Origin: Corynebacterium mucifaciens | GTDB lineage: Bacteria; Actinomycetota; Actinomycetes; Mycobacteriales; Mycobacteriaceae | DNA length: 64,000 nt | Direction: 5' to 3' | NCBI RefSeq assembly: GCF_012396315.1 | Contig: NZ_JAAXPF010000006.1 | Coordinates: 1 to 64,000, forward strand | Shown: in pieces, positions 50,864 to 60,476 of the stretch | Layout: every line of letters begins with the position of its first letter | Numbering within the stretch: position 1 is the stretch's first letter | Program-made: the position numbers and the translations under genes | The notes under the pieces: model-generated | The model's input: only the letters and a program-made list of their open reading frames with translations | Told to the model about the DNA's origin: nothing | Database searches by the model: none

Positions 50864-52183
50864 CTATTTCTCGCCCCCGAGTGGCTCTGTGTCTTCTGCC
50901 ACAGAGACGAGCACCGTGCGGGTCTTGACGCGCCCGCGGCGGTCGCGGCCACCCTCTGCGGTGTAGCGCACGCCGTCGCGCAGAATCGACGACCCCGGCA
51001 GCGGCACTCGCCCGAGCTCGTACGACAGCAAACCCGCCACAGTCTCGACGTTGTCCACCACGTCCTCGGCGTACTCCAACTCGTAGTCCAGGTTGTCGGC
51101 GAGGTAATCCACTAGGTCGTCGAGCGGCAGGCGGGCCTGCACCCGGAACGCGCGCGGTTCCACCTCGGTAACTGGCGCTTCCTCGTCCTCGTCGTACTCG
51201 TCGGTGATCTCGCCGACGATCTCTTCCAGCAGGTCCTCCATGGTCAAGAGGCCAGCGACGGTACCGTATTCGTCGATAAGCATGGCGATGTGCGTGTTCG
51301 CCTGCTGCATCTCCTTAAGCAGCACATCCAGCGGCTTCGAGTCCGGGATGAACAGCGGCTCGCGCATGAACCCGGTGATCGGAGTGCTGGGGTCGAGCGG
51401 GGTTCCCCGGTCGTTGAACATGTCTTTCAGGTACGCGACGCCGACGATCTCGTCGACGCTCTCCCCGATCACCGGCACTCGCGAGTGACCCGAGCGCACC
51501 ATCAGCGCCGTGGCTTGGCGGGCGGTTTTCTCGCCCTCGATCCACACCATCTCGGTTCGCGGGACCATGACTTGGCGGGCGTAGTTGGAGGCGAGGTCGA
51601 AGATGTTTTGGATCATGCGGCCTTCGGTGGTTTCCACCACGCCCTTTTCCTGGGCGACCTCCACCATTTCGCGCAGTTCGACTTCGGTGGCGTAGGGGCC
51701 GCCCCGGAAGTCCTCGCCTGGGTGGAAGAGGTTGCCCACCCAAATCAGCAGCTTTGCGACGGGCCCAAGCACCACCTGGAACGCCCCCAAGCCCTGAGCC
51801 GCTTTCAGCGAGATGGTGTAGGGGTTGCGCTTGCCCGCGGTGCGGGAGAACACGCCGACGATGGAAAACTGCATGAGGGTGACCACGAGCACCGCGACCG
51901 CGATCGCCCACCCGTCGGAATCGAACACCCACATGGCCAGCATGGCGGCCGACACCGACGCCGTGACATCGAGCACGGTCCTGACCAAAACAAGGGTATT
52001 GACGTGGTTCGCGCGCTGGTCCACCACGCGCAGCAGCGCCTCGGCACCGGGGGTCTCGTCCTTGACCATGCCCTCGACGCGGGCGCGCGAAATCGGTGTG
52101 AGGGCCGATTCAATGGAGCCGAGCACGCCGGCGAGCAGCAGCGCGACGATGGTGATGGCTGCGTAAGTCAACGTGGGCGTCAC
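50864..52183 (-). CDS. CNNM/CorC-type hemolysin-family membrane protein with CBS domains
   Basis: This 439-residue protein has an N-terminal CNNM transmembrane domain ([21 protein letters not shown]). A CBS pair follows ([20 protein letters not shown] and [20 protein letters not shown]-type segments at about 200-315), then a C-terminal CorC/HlyC transporter-associated domain. These proteins are implicated in magnesium or cobalt export. It overlaps ybeY by 4 bp (ATGA-type) and is the last gene of the hemW-to-CNNM run. Confidence 0.88.
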   Translation of the reverse strand: MTPTLTYAAITIVALLLAGVLGSIESALTPISRARVEGMVKDETPGAEALLRVVDQRANHVNTLVLVRTVLDVTASVSAAMLAMWVFDSDGWAIAVAVLVVTLMQFSIVGVFSRTAGKRNPYTISLKAAQGLGAFQVVLGPVAKLLIWVGNLFHPGEDFRGGPYATEVELREMVEVAQEKGVVETTEGRMIQNIFDLASNYARQVMVPRTEMVWIEGEKTARQATALMVRSGHSRVPVIGESVDEIVGVAYLKDMFNDRGTPLDPSTPITGFMREPLFIPDSKPLDVLLKEMQQANTHIAMLIDEYGTVAGLLTMEDLLEEIVGEITDEYDEDEEAPVTEVEPRAFRVQARLPLDDLVDYLADNLDYELEYAEDVVDNVETVAGLLSYELGRVPLPGSSILRDGVRYTAEGGRDRRGRVKTRTVLVSVAEDTEPLGGEK

Positions 52184-52764
52184 TCGGCGCCACCATCGTT
52201 GTCAGCTTGCTTCATGCGCTTGTCCAGCTCGTCGCGGTCTGCGGCGGAGGGGAACGCGTGCGCGCCGGACGGCTTCGGCTGGTACGCAACGCCTCGGCGC
52301 GCGAGGTCGTCGTACCAGTCCGCCAGGATCTCGTTTTGCAGCGCGAACATCTCGCGTTCGTCCTTGGCCTCGATGTGGTCGTAGCCCAGCAGGTGCAGCA
52401 CGCCGTGGACCGTAAGCAGCGCCATCTCGTGGGCGAGATCGTGCCCCGCCATCTCAGCCTGTTTCCGGTCGTACGCCGGGCACAAGATGATGTCGCCAAG
52501 CATGGCGGGCCCGGGCATCCCGGCGTCGGGGCGCCCGCCGCCCGGGGTGAGCTCGTCCATGGGAAAACTCATCACGTCCGTGGGGCCTTCCAGGTCCATC
52601 CAACGCACATGCAGGTCGGCCATCGTGGGCTCGTCCACGAGCGTGATGGTCGCTTCCGTGTCGGGGTGGACGTCCATGGCGCGCATGGCGTATGAGGCGA
52701 CGTCGATAAGCATTTGCTCGTTGACCTCGGCCTCGCCGGACTCGTTCAGAACTTCGATGCTCAC
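52180..52764 (-). CDS. ybeY: Endoribonuclease YbeY
   Basis: This 194-residue metalloprotein has the zinc-binding motif [17 protein letters not shown] at about residue 125, and [16 protein letters not shown] at about 45. YbeY trims the 3' end of 16S rRNA and helps ribosome quality control. The C-terminal about 45 residues extend beyond the usual E. coli length of about 155. Start and stop overlap the neighbouring phoH and CNNM genes by 4 bp each. Confidence 0.92.
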   Translation of the reverse strand: MSIEVLNESGEAEVNEQMLIDVASYAMRAMDVHPDTEATITLVDEPTMADLHVRWMDLEGPTDVMSFPMDELTPGGGRPDAGMPGPAMLGDIILCPAYDRKQAEMAGHDLAHEMALLTVHGVLHLLGYDHIEAKDEREMFALQNEILADWYDDLARRGVAYQPKPSGAHAFPSAADRDELDKRMKQADNDGGAE

Positions 52765-53783
52765 TGGCCCGCCTCCGCCGCGCGCTCGTCCTCGATGGCC
52801 TGCTGGCGCTTCTCATAGCGCAGCGCGTTTTGGGCGTCGTGGCGATCGTAGGCCGCGACGATGCGGGAGATGAGGTGGTGGCGCACCACATCGCCGGCGC
52901 CGAGCTCCTGGAACGAAATGTCCTCGATGTCGCCGAGGATGCGGCGGGCCACGCGCAGGCCGGAAACCGTGCCGCGCGGCAGGTCCACCTGAGAGGTGTC
53001 GCCGGTGACCACCATCTTCGAGCCGAAGCCCAAACGGGTGAGGAACATCTTCATCTGCGCGCCGGTCGTGTTTTGCGCCTCATCCAGGATGACAAACGCG
53101 TCCGAGAGCGTCCGGCCGCGCATGTAGGCGAGAGGGGCGACCTCGATGATGCCGGCCTCGATGAGTTTCGGTATCGCCTCCGGGTCCATCATGTCCCGCA
53201 GCGAGTCGTACAACGGGCGCAGGTACGGGTCGATCTTGTCCGAGAGCGTGCCGGGCAGGAAACCGAGCTTCTCTCCAGCTTCCACCGCGGGGCGGGTGAG
53301 GATGATTCGCTTGGCCTCTTTGTTCTGCAGCGCCTGCACCGCCTTCGCCACGGCCAGGTAGGTCTTGCCGGAGCCGGCCGGGCCGATGCCGAATGTGATG
53401 GTGTTGTCGTCGATCGCGTCCACGTACGCGCGCTGGCCCGCGGTCTTCGGGCGGATTACTTTGCCGCGGCGCGAGATGATCTCCTCGCCCAGGATGTCCG
53501 CGACGGACCCCGGCGCCTCAGACTCCAGGATCCGCACAGCCTGAACCACGGTGTCCGGGCCCAGCGGCACCCCGCGGCGGGCCATGGATTCAAGCTCTTC
53601 CACCACGCGCAGCGCGTGCGCCGCCTGCTCCGCGTGGCCCTTGACGGTGAGCTGCGTGCCGCGGGCGTGGAAGCCTACGCCGAGCTGGTCCTCAAGGACC
53701 CGCACGTTGTCATCATTGATACCCAGAACGGACTGCGCGTACGCCGAGTCGAGCTCGACCTTGCGCGTCACCATTTCTTCCAT
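52761..53783 (-). CDS. phoH: PhoH-family ATPase
   Basis: This 340-residue protein has an N-terminal KH-like region and a PhoH P-loop ATPase domain. The Walker A is [19 protein letters not shown] at about residue 135, and [19 protein letters not shown] includes the Walker B at about 232. PhoH ATPases are linked to RNA metabolism through ybeY. TAGGGT lies 8 nt before the ATG at 53783. It is coupled to ybeY by a 4-bp overlap. Confidence 0.9.
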   Translation of the reverse strand: MEEMVTRKVELDSAYAQSVLGINDDNVRVLEDQLGVGFHARGTQLTVKGHAEQAAHALRVVEELESMARRGVPLGPDTVVQAVRILESEAPGSVADILGEEIISRRGKVIRPKTAGQRAYVDAIDDNTITFGIGPAGSGKTYLAVAKAVQALQNKEAKRIILTRPAVEAGEKLGFLPGTLSDKIDPYLRPLYDSLRDMMDPEAIPKLIEAGIIEVAPLAYMRGRTLSDAFVILDEAQNTTGAQMKMFLTRLGFGSKMVVTGDTSQVDLPRGTVSGLRVARRILGDIEDISFQELGAGDVVRHHLISRIVAAYDRHDAQNALRYEKRQQAIEDERAAEAGQ

Positions 53784-53794
53784 GGGGGCCTACC

Positions 53795-54514
53795 CTACCA
53801 GCGGGCGGTCAGCGCCCCGATGGCGCAAAGCCCGGCAAACGCCGCCGACGCGGTGCGCAGGACCTCCGGGCCCAGCTTCACGGGGTGCGCGCCGAGGACC
53901 TCCAGCTCGTCGTCGCCGATGCCGCCCTCCGGGCCGACAATGAGCCAGATGTCCTCGCCCAGCGCCGCGAAATCGACGTCCCTGATGGAGCCGGTGGCGT
54001 CCTCGTGCAGCACGAGTGCGTGACGCTCATCCTTCGCGTCACGCAGTAGAGCGGACAGCTGGTTCGTGGTCACCGGCTCGCGCACCTCGGGCACCCACGC
54101 CCGGCGCGCCTGCTTCGCGCTGGACAGCGCCTGGGCGCGCCACTTCTCCACCTGCTTGGCCTGCTTGTTCGCCGGCCACCGCGAGATCGTGCGGTGCGAA
54201 ATCCAGGGCACAACCGCGTCGGCCCCGCCCTGCACCGCGAGGTCCACGGCGAGCTCAGCCCGCTCGCCCTTGGGCACCGCCTGCACCACCGTCACCCGAG
54301 GCGACGGCCGCGGCACGCGGGTCTGCTTCTCGACGACGCCGTCAACCCGGCTCGGCGTCACCGACGTCACGCGGGTGACGGCGGCGGAGCCTTGGCCGTC
54401 GATAAGCATGATGTGCTCGCCCGGTTCGATCCGCTTCACGTGGGCGTGCTTGGCCTCGGCGCCGGTGAGCACGCCGCTCGCCGGGTCGTCCGCAAGGAAG
54501 TACGGCAGGCTCAT
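53795..54514 (-). CDS. rsmE: 16S rRNA m3U1498 methyltransferase RsmE
   Basis: This 239-residue SPOUT-fold enzyme has HVLGHTEAKHAH-type N-terminal features ([16 protein letters not shown]), a central [20 protein letters not shown] and the knot signature [18 protein letters not shown] at about residue 190. It methylates U1498 in 16S rRNA with S-adenosylmethionine. The start codon overlaps the dnaJ stop by 4 bp. Confidence 0.92.
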   Translation of the reverse strand: MSLPYFLADDPASGVLTGAEAKHAHVKRIEPGEHIMLIDGQGSAAVTRVTSVTPSRVDGVVEKQTRVPRPSPRVTVVQAVPKGERAELAVDLAVQGGADAVVPWISHRTISRWPANKQAKQVEKWRAQALSSAKQARRAWVPEVREPVTTNQLSALLRDAKDERHALVLHEDATGSIRDVDFAALGEDIWLIVGPEGGIGDDELEVLGAHPVKLGPEVLRTASAAFAGLCAIGALTARW

Positions 54515-55644
54515 CGACGGAACTTGTCGCGCATGCGGGAGAAGAAGCCGTCTCCGTGCGCGTTAGATTCGACGTGGACCTCGGCGTTGTCCGGGCAGCC
54601 GTCGCGCAGGTCCTCCAGGGTGGCGCGCTCGTCGTTGGATAGCGCGGTGGGCACGGTGACCTGGACGTGGGCGATCATGTCGCCGGCGCCCTCGGCGCGA
54701 AGGCGCGGCATGCCCTCGCCGGGCAGGTGGATGGTGTCACCCGGCTGGGTGCCTCCGGGGACGTCGATGGTCGTGCGCTCGCCGGCGAGGTTGTCCACGC
54801 TGAGCTGGGTGCCCAGCGCGGCGTCGTACATGGGCACGGTGAGGCGCAGGTGCAGGTCGTTGTTCTCGCGCACGAAGACCGGGTGCGGCTCCACCTGGAC
54901 CTCCACGTAGAGGTCGCCGGCAGGCCCGCCGCCGTGGCCGACCTCGCCCTGGCTGGCCATGCGGATGCGCATGCCGGAGTTGATGCCGGCGGGGATGTTC
55001 ACCACGAGGTCGCGGGTGGCGCGCACGCGGCCGTCGCCCGCGCACTGGGTGCAGGGGTCCTGGATGACCTCGCCGTAGCCGTGGCACGTGGGGCACTCCC
55101 GCGTTGTCATCACGTTGCCCAAGAACGATTGCTGCATCTCTTGCACCTGGCCGGCGCCGCCGCAGGTGCCGCAGGTGACGGGCTTGGACTCGGTCTTGGA
55201 ACCTGTGCCGTGGCACTTCTCGCACAGCACGGCGGTGTCGACGGTGACGTCCTTCTTCACACCGGCGAATGCCTCGTCGAGCGTGATGGAGGTGCGCAGC
55301 AGCGCGTCGTTGCCCGGCTGCACGCGGGAACGGGGCTGACGCGCGCCGCCACCACCGCCGAAGAACGCCTCGAAGATGTCGCCCAGGCCCCCGCCGAAGC
55401 CTGCGCCGCCGCCCATACCGCCGCCGGCCTCCATCGGGTCGCCGCCACGGTCCACGATCGCACGCTTCTGCGGGTCCAGCAGGACCTCCTGGGCGGCCGC
55501 GATCTCCGCGAACTTCTCCGCCGCCTCCTCGGACGGGTTCACGTCCGGGTGGTACTTGCGCGCCAGCTTGCGGTACGCCTTCTTAATCTCCTGCTCGGTG
55601 GCTTCCTGGTCCACGCCGAGGATGCCGTAGTAATCGCGAGCCAT
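54511..55644 (-). CDS. dnaJ: Chaperone DnaJ (DnaJ2 type)
   Basis: This 377-residue protein has a J domain ([19 protein letters not shown] with HPD at about residue 33) and a Gly/Phe-rich linker ([17 protein letters not shown]). Four zinc-binding repeats follow ([32 protein letters not shown]) before C-terminal peptide-binding domains. It stimulates DnaK. The start at 55644 is set by the J domain. It lies 10 bp after hrcA, so the repressor and chaperone are co-transcribed. Confidence 0.94.
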   Translation of the reverse strand: MARDYYGILGVDQEATEQEIKKAYRKLARKYHPDVNPSEEAAEKFAEIAAAQEVLLDPQKRAIVDRGGDPMEAGGGMGGGAGFGGGLGDIFEAFFGGGGGARQPRSRVQPGNDALLRTSITLDEAFAGVKKDVTVDTAVLCEKCHGTGSKTESKPVTCGTCGGAGQVQEMQQSFLGNVMTTRECPTCHGYGEVIQDPCTQCAGDGRVRATRDLVVNIPAGINSGMRIRMASQGEVGHGGGPAGDLYVEVQVEPHPVFVRENNDLHLRLTVPMYDAALGTQLSVDNLAGERTTIDVPGGTQPGDTIHLPGEGMPRLRAEGAGDMIAHVQVTVPTALSNDERATLEDLRDGCPDNAEVHVESNAHGDGFFSRMRDKFRR

Positions 55645-55654
55645 AACTTCCCTT

Positions 55655-56668
55655 CTATTCGCCCCGCAGGATGCGGCTGATGTAGCGGGCCACGGTGGCA
55701 ACCTTTTGCATGGTACCGGGGTAGTCCATATGCGTTGGGCCGACTACCCCGAGGCCGCCGAGCGCCTCGTCGCCCGAGCCGTACGCAGTTGTAACAATCG
55801 ACGCACGCGAAAATTCCTCGTCTTCGTTCTCGTGCCCGATACGCACCGACACCTGCTCCAGCTCCTGCGCACCCGCCAAAAGCTTGAGCACCACCACCTG
55901 CTGCTCCAGCGCGTCGATCACGCCCTGCAGGCCGCCTGACGGCACCACCAGGTTCGACGAGCCCGCGATGATCAACCGGTCCGGGGTGGCGTCCACCAGG
56001 GTGGTGATCAGCACTTCAGCGGCGCGAGCGGCCGGGTCGGCGAGGTGCGGCGGAGCTTTCGTCGATACGCGGGCGAGCGCCGCGGACGCATCGCGCATGG
56101 TTTTGCCCACCAGCACCTCGTTGAGCAGGTCGCGCAGCAGCCGCACGCCGTCTTGATCGATCGGCGCGGCCAGGTCGACGTTGCGCTGGTCCACGCGCCC
56201 GGCATCCGTGATCAGCACGAGCAACAGGCGCGTCGGCGTGAGCTCGACGACCTCGCAGTGCTTGACCCGCGACACGCTCAACGTGGGCAGCTGCACCACC
56301 GCGGCCTGGTTGGTCAGCTGCGCCAGCAACTGCACGGAGCGGCGCAGCACGTCCTCCAAGTCCACCCCGTTTTCCAGGAAATCCAGGATGGCGTGGCGCT
56401 CCGCGGACGACAGCGGCTTGACGTCGTGCAGCGCGTCGACAAACGCGCGGTAGCCCGCCTCCGTGGGAATGCGACCGGACGACGCGTGGGTCTGCGAGAT
56501 GTAGCCCTGCTGCTCCAGCACCGCCATGTCGTTGCGGATCGTCGCCGACGACACGCCCATGTTGTGCCGCTCCACCAGCGACTTCGATGCCACCGGCTCC
56601 TGGCTGGCAATGTAGTCGGCCACGATGGCGCGCAACACCGCCTGCCGCCTCTCATCCGCGGAACCCAT
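55655..56668 (-). CDS. hrcA: Heat-inducible transcription repressor HrcA
   Basis: This 337-residue repressor has an N-terminal winged helix ([21 protein letters not shown] at about residue 25) and the HrcA domain with [17 protein letters not shown] at about 62 and [15 protein letters not shown]. It binds CIRCE operators of groEL/dnaJ genes. I found no CIRCE repeat in its upstream region, and only 9 bp separate it from hemW, so it is read from an upstream promoter. Confidence 0.94.
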   Translation of the reverse strand: MGSADERRQAVLRAIVADYIASQEPVASKSLVERHNMGVSSATIRNDMAVLEQQGYISQTHASSGRIPTEAGYRAFVDALHDVKPLSSAERHAILDFLENGVDLEDVLRRSVQLLAQLTNQAAVVQLPTLSVSRVKHCEVVELTPTRLLLVLITDAGRVDQRNVDLAAPIDQDGVRLLRDLLNEVLVGKTMRDASAALARVSTKAPPHLADPAARAAEVLITTLVDATPDRLIIAGSSNLVVPSGGLQGVIDALEQQVVVLKLLAGAQELEQVSVRIGHENEDEEFSRASIVTTAYGSGDEALGGLGVVGPTHMDYPGTMQKVATVARYISRILRGE

Positions 56669-56677
56669 CTCGCCTCC

Positions 56678-57796
56678 TTACTCGGCTGCCAGGATATCGG
56701 TGATGATGCCGTCCGCAAGCAGCCGGCCCGCGTCCGTCAGCCGCAGCCGCTCGCCGGTCTCGAGCAGCCCCGCGCGCTCATGCCTCTCGACGACTCCGCG
56801 TGCCCCCTCCCCGATCCACTCCGCCGGGATGCCTTCCTTCAACCGCAGGCCGAGCATGACCGCCTCGGTGTGCGCCTCCTCGGCGGTGATGATTTCGGAG
56901 TCGTGGACGGGCAACGCGCCGTCGGCAAGCAGCTGCGCGTACGTCTCGGGGCGCTTGACGTTGAAGAAACGCTCACCGCCGATGAAGCTGTGCGCACCGG
57001 GGCCTGCGCCCCACCACTGGCGGTTGTGCCAGTAGATGAGGTTGTGGCGGCACTGCCCGCCCGGTTTCGCCCAATTGGACACCTCGTACCAGCCGTAGGC
57101 GTTGGCGTCGAGGGTGGAGGCGATGAGCTCGTAGCGGTCCGCGTAGACGTCCTCTTCGGGGGCAGGAAGCTCGCCGCGGCGAATCTTGCGGGCCATGGCG
57201 GTGCCGTCCTCGACAATCAGCGAGTACGCGCTGACGTGGTCCACGTCTGTGCCCAGGATCGCGTCGAGGGTGCGGCGCACGTCGTCGTCGGTCTCGGTGG
57301 GGGTGCCGTAGATCATGTCCAGGTTCACGTGCTCGAACCCGGCGGCACGGGCCTCGCGCGCCGCGGCGACCGCGCGGCCCGGGGTGTGCTGCCGGTCCAG
57401 CACCCGCAGCACCGGCGTAGAGGCGGACTGCATGCCCAGGGACACGCGGGTGAAACCAGCATCCAACAGCCCCGCGAAGTACTCCGGGCTGGTGGATTCG
57501 GGGTTGGACTCGGTGGTCACCTCCGCGCCGTCTGCCAGCCCGAATGTGTTGCGCACAGCGTTGAGGATGCGCGAAAGCCCGTCCGCGCCGAGCAGGCTCG
57601 GCGTGCCGCCGCCGATGAACACGGTCTCGGCCGGCGGCAGCCCGCGGGCGGCGGCTAGCTCGAGCTCGCGCTCCAGCGCGTCCAAGTACTGGGCGTGGGA
57701 GGAGTCCACCTCGGTGGGTGTGTAGGTGTTGAAGTCGCAGTACCCGCAGCGCGTCGCGCAAAACGGGACGTGGACGTACACGCCGAATGCATCCAT
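56678..57796 (-). CDS. hemW: Radical SAM heme chaperone HemW
   Basis: This 372-residue protein has the radical SAM cluster motif CATRCGYCDF near residue 14, with the family's YVHVPFC start, ETVFIGGGTPSLL at about 65 and a C-terminal HemN-like domain. HemW inserts heme into proteins and is often misannotated as oxygen-independent coproporphyrinogen oxidase. ATG at 57796 lies 7 nt after TAACCT (57809-57804). Confidence 0.92.
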   Translation of the reverse strand: MDAFGVYVHVPFCATRCGYCDFNTYTPTEVDSSHAQYLDALERELELAAARGLPPAETVFIGGGTPSLLGADGLSRILNAVRNTFGLADGAEVTTESNPESTSPEYFAGLLDAGFTRVSLGMQSASTPVLRVLDRQHTPGRAVAAAREARAAGFEHVNLDMIYGTPTETDDDVRRTLDAILGTDVDHVSAYSLIVEDGTAMARKIRRGELPAPEEDVYADRYELIASTLDANAYGWYEVSNWAKPGGQCRHNLIYWHNRQWWGAGPGAHSFIGGERFFNVKRPETYAQLLADGALPVHDSEIITAEEAHTEAVMLGLRLKEGIPAEWIGEGARGVVERHERAGLLETGERLRLTDAGRLLADGIITDILAAE

Positions 57797-57806
57797 ACGG
57801 CTTAGG

Positions 57807-58475
57807 TTAGGCCCCGCGGCGGGAACGCTTGGCGGCGACCTTCTGCACGATGCGGTCGATGCGGGCGCGCTCCTCCAAAAACGCCGGCGGGTTGGACCCG
57901 CGCATGGTGCGCGCGAACGCGGGGTGGTCCACACAGACGGTCTCCACCCAGCCCGTCACGGCCTCCTCCACGATCTCGCCCACCCGGGCGTACAGGTGCG
58001 GCAGCGACACCACACCGAGCTCGCGGGCGACCATGTCGGTCTGCTCCAGACAGTAGGACACCACCTCTCCCAAGTGCTGCACAACAAGGTCGGTGCGGCC
58101 GGTCAGCGCGTCCTGCATGGTTTGGACCGAAAACGGGGCCTGCAGGGGGAAGAGGTCGTTGAGGCCGGAGGCGTCGAGAAGCTCGGGCTCAGGGATGCGC
58201 TCCTCGGGCTTCACCCCGACGGAGAGGTACCCGGCGGCGCGGCCGGAGGTGAGCGCCTGGCGCAGGCCGATCAGCTCGGCGACCACGCGGCGGGCGTCCT
58301 GGCGGGCGTCGTCGACAATTTCGACGAACTCGGCGAGGCAGTCCTCGGTGAGCTCGCCGTCGTAATCCGCGATCGCCTCGGCGAGGTGCTCGGTGTACTC
58401 CGCGACCTCGTCGCCGATGTTGTAGATCTCCTGGGTGAGCTCGCGGTGGCGCAGCACAGCGGCTGTTTTGTGCAT
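57807..58475 (-). CDS. Conserved hypothetical helical protein (222 residues)
   Basis: This 222-residue, highly helical acidic protein begins MHKTAAVLRHRELTQEIYNI and ends in a basic tail (RIVQKVAAKRSRRGA). There is no signal peptide, membrane segment or known motif. AAGGAGGG lies 6 nt before the ATG, so expression is likely strong. It precedes hemW on the same strand. No family is recognised. Confidence 0.65.
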   Translation of the reverse strand: MHKTAAVLRHRELTQEIYNIGDEVAEYTEHLAEAIADYDGELTEDCLAEFVEIVDDARQDARRVVAELIGLRQALTSGRAAGYLSVGVKPEERIPEPELLDASGLNDLFPLQAPFSVQTMQDALTGRTDLVVQHLGEVVSYCLEQTDMVARELGVVSLPHLYARVGEIVEEAVTGWVETVCVDHPAFARTMRGSNPPAFLEERARIDRIVQKVAAKRSRRGA

Positions 58476-58584
58476 CCCGAGCCCTCCTTGGAAACGCCTG
58501 TGCGGTAGTGACTAATTAGCGACAAGTTGGCATGCTAGGCCACAGCCACAGCGGAGGAAGGAAGGCGCGCCGATCTGAGCCGCG

Positions 58585-60423
58585 CTAGCGCTGGTACAGC
58601 TTGTCGATGTCCTCCTGGAACCGCTGAAACACCACGTTGCGCTTGACCTTCATGGTCGGCGTCATCTCGTCGTGCTGCTCCGACAGGTCGCGGTCTAGGA
58701 TGCGGAACTTCTTGATTGCCTCGGTGCGCGAGACGGTGGCGTTGGCCATGTTCACCGCGTCCTGCACCTCCGCGCGCAGCGCCGGGTCCTGGGCGAGCTC
58801 GGAGACCTTCTTCGACGCCGGAATGTTGTGGTTGGCCTTCCAGCGCTTCAGCTCCTCCTCGTCCAGGGTGACTAGCACGCCCACGAACGGCTTGCCGTCG
58901 CCCACCACGAGCGCGTTCGAGATCAGCGGGTCCTGGCGGATGATCTCCTCCATCGGCCCGGGCGAAATGTTCTTGCCGCCCGCCGTGACAATAAGGTCCT
59001 TCTTGCGGCCGGTGATGGAGACGAAGCCCTCCTCGTCTACCTCGCCCAAGTCGCCGGTGTTGAACCACCCGTCCGTGATCGCCTCTTCAGTGGCGGCCTC
59101 GTTGCGCCAGTACTTGGAAAAGACGCCGGGGCCGGCGAACTCGATCTCGCCGTCGTCGTTGATGCGCACGCTATAGCCGTTGACCGGCCGCCCCACGGTG
59201 CCGATCTTGTTGGCGTGCGCGTTGTTCACGCACGCCGCGGCGCAGGTCTCGGTCAACCCATAGCCCTCGTAAACGGGCACGCCCATGCCGCGGAAGAAGT
59301 GCGACAGATCCGCGCTCATGGCGGACCCGCCAGTAATCCCGTACCAGACGGAGCCACCCATGGCGTCCTTGAGCTTGGTGTAGACCAGCTTGTCGTAGAC
59401 AGCGCGCTTCGCCTTCTGCACCCGCGACGGACCTTCCGGGGTGTCCAGCGCCTTCGAGTACTCGATCGCGGCCTTCTCGGCCTCGAGGAACATGCGCTTG
59501 CCCACGGCCGAGCCGTCGGCGGCCTTGTTGTACGCGCCTTCGCGCACCTTTTCGAACACGCGCGGCACGCCGACCACCAAATTTGGGCGCACGCGCTGCA
59601 GTTCCACCATCAGCGTCGATGTGTCGGACCAGTGCGACTGGGTCGCGCCCGAAATCGTCCACGCCAGGGATACCGCGCGCGCCAGCACGTGCGCCAGCGG
59701 CAGGAAGGTGACCATCCGCTGGCCCGGGTAGGACACTCGGCCGATCTCGTTTTCCAGCAGCGCCCAGCACTGGTACGCCCAGTTGCCGTGGGTGATCTCC
59801 ACGCCTTTGGGTCGCCCGGTCGTGCCGGAGGTGTACACGATGGAGCCCAGGCTTTCGTGGCGGGTGGCGCGGACCCGCTCGTCGACACGCGACTGCTCCA
59901 CGTCTCGGCCCTCGAACTTGATGGTTTCCACCCCGGCGGCGTTGAACTCGTAGATGTGCTCGAGCTTGGACGGCGAGTCCGCGAACTTCGGCTTCCCCGT
60001 CTCGTCCAGCAAGAACGGGCTCATCAGCTGCGTGTGGTCGCGCGTTTCGGTGAAGGCGATCTTCGCGCCCGAGTCCTCCAGGATCCACTGGATCTGGTGC
60101 ATGGAGGACGACGGGTAGATGGGCACCGACGCGGCGCCGGCGGCCCAGATGGCAAAGTCGAGCAGCGACCACTCGTAGCGCGTGGACGACAAGATGGCCA
60201 CGCGGTCCCCCGGCTCAATGCCCGCGGCGATGAGCCCCTTGGCCACATCGTAGACCTCCTGCAGGAACTCTGCGGCGGTGACGGACACCCACTCGTAGTT
60301 GCGCGGACGGTAGTAGAGCACCAAGTGGGGGCTCTCCTCGCAGGTGCGAATCAGCCTGCTTAGGCACGTGTCCGTGTCGTTGAGGGTGAATCCAAGTTCC
60401 GTCGTGTGCGCATCTGAAGGCAT
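58585..60423 (-). CDS. fadD15: Long-chain fatty-acid CoA ligase (FadD15-like)
   Basis: This 612-residue AMP-forming enzyme has the P-loop YTSGTTGRPKGVEITHG at about residue 180, YEGYGLTETCAAACVNN at about 375 and TGRKKDLIVTAGGKNISP at about 490. These mark long-chain acyl-CoA synthetases, and FadD15 is the nearest mycobacterial type I recall. ATG at 60423 lies 8 nt after TAGTGT (60437-60432). It is divergent from malQ. Confidence 0.9.
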   Translation of the reverse strand: MPSDAHTTELGFTLNDTDTCLSRLIRTCEESPHLVLYYRPRNYEWVSVTAAEFLQEVYDVAKGLIAAGIEPGDRVAILSSTRYEWSLLDFAIWAAGAASVPIYPSSSMHQIQWILEDSGAKIAFTETRDHTQLMSPFLLDETGKPKFADSPSKLEHIYEFNAAGVETIKFEGRDVEQSRVDERVRATRHESLGSIVYTSGTTGRPKGVEITHGNWAYQCWALLENEIGRVSYPGQRMVTFLPLAHVLARAVSLAWTISGATQSHWSDTSTLMVELQRVRPNLVVGVPRVFEKVREGAYNKAADGSAVGKRMFLEAEKAAIEYSKALDTPEGPSRVQKAKRAVYDKLVYTKLKDAMGGSVWYGITGGSAMSADLSHFFRGMGVPVYEGYGLTETCAAACVNNAHANKIGTVGRPVNGYSVRINDDGEIEFAGPGVFSKYWRNEAATEEAITDGWFNTGDLGEVDEEGFVSITGRKKDLIVTAGGKNISPGPMEEIIRQDPLISNALVVGDGKPFVGVLVTLDEEELKRWKANHNIPASKKVSELAQDPALRAEVQDAVNMANATVSRTEAIKKFRILDRDLSEQHDEMTPTMKVKRNVVFQRFQEDIDKLYQR

Positions 60424-60476
60424 GGTGGTCAACACTACCCCAGCGTGCGCTGCCCGGCTTTGGCACAATGCGTGGG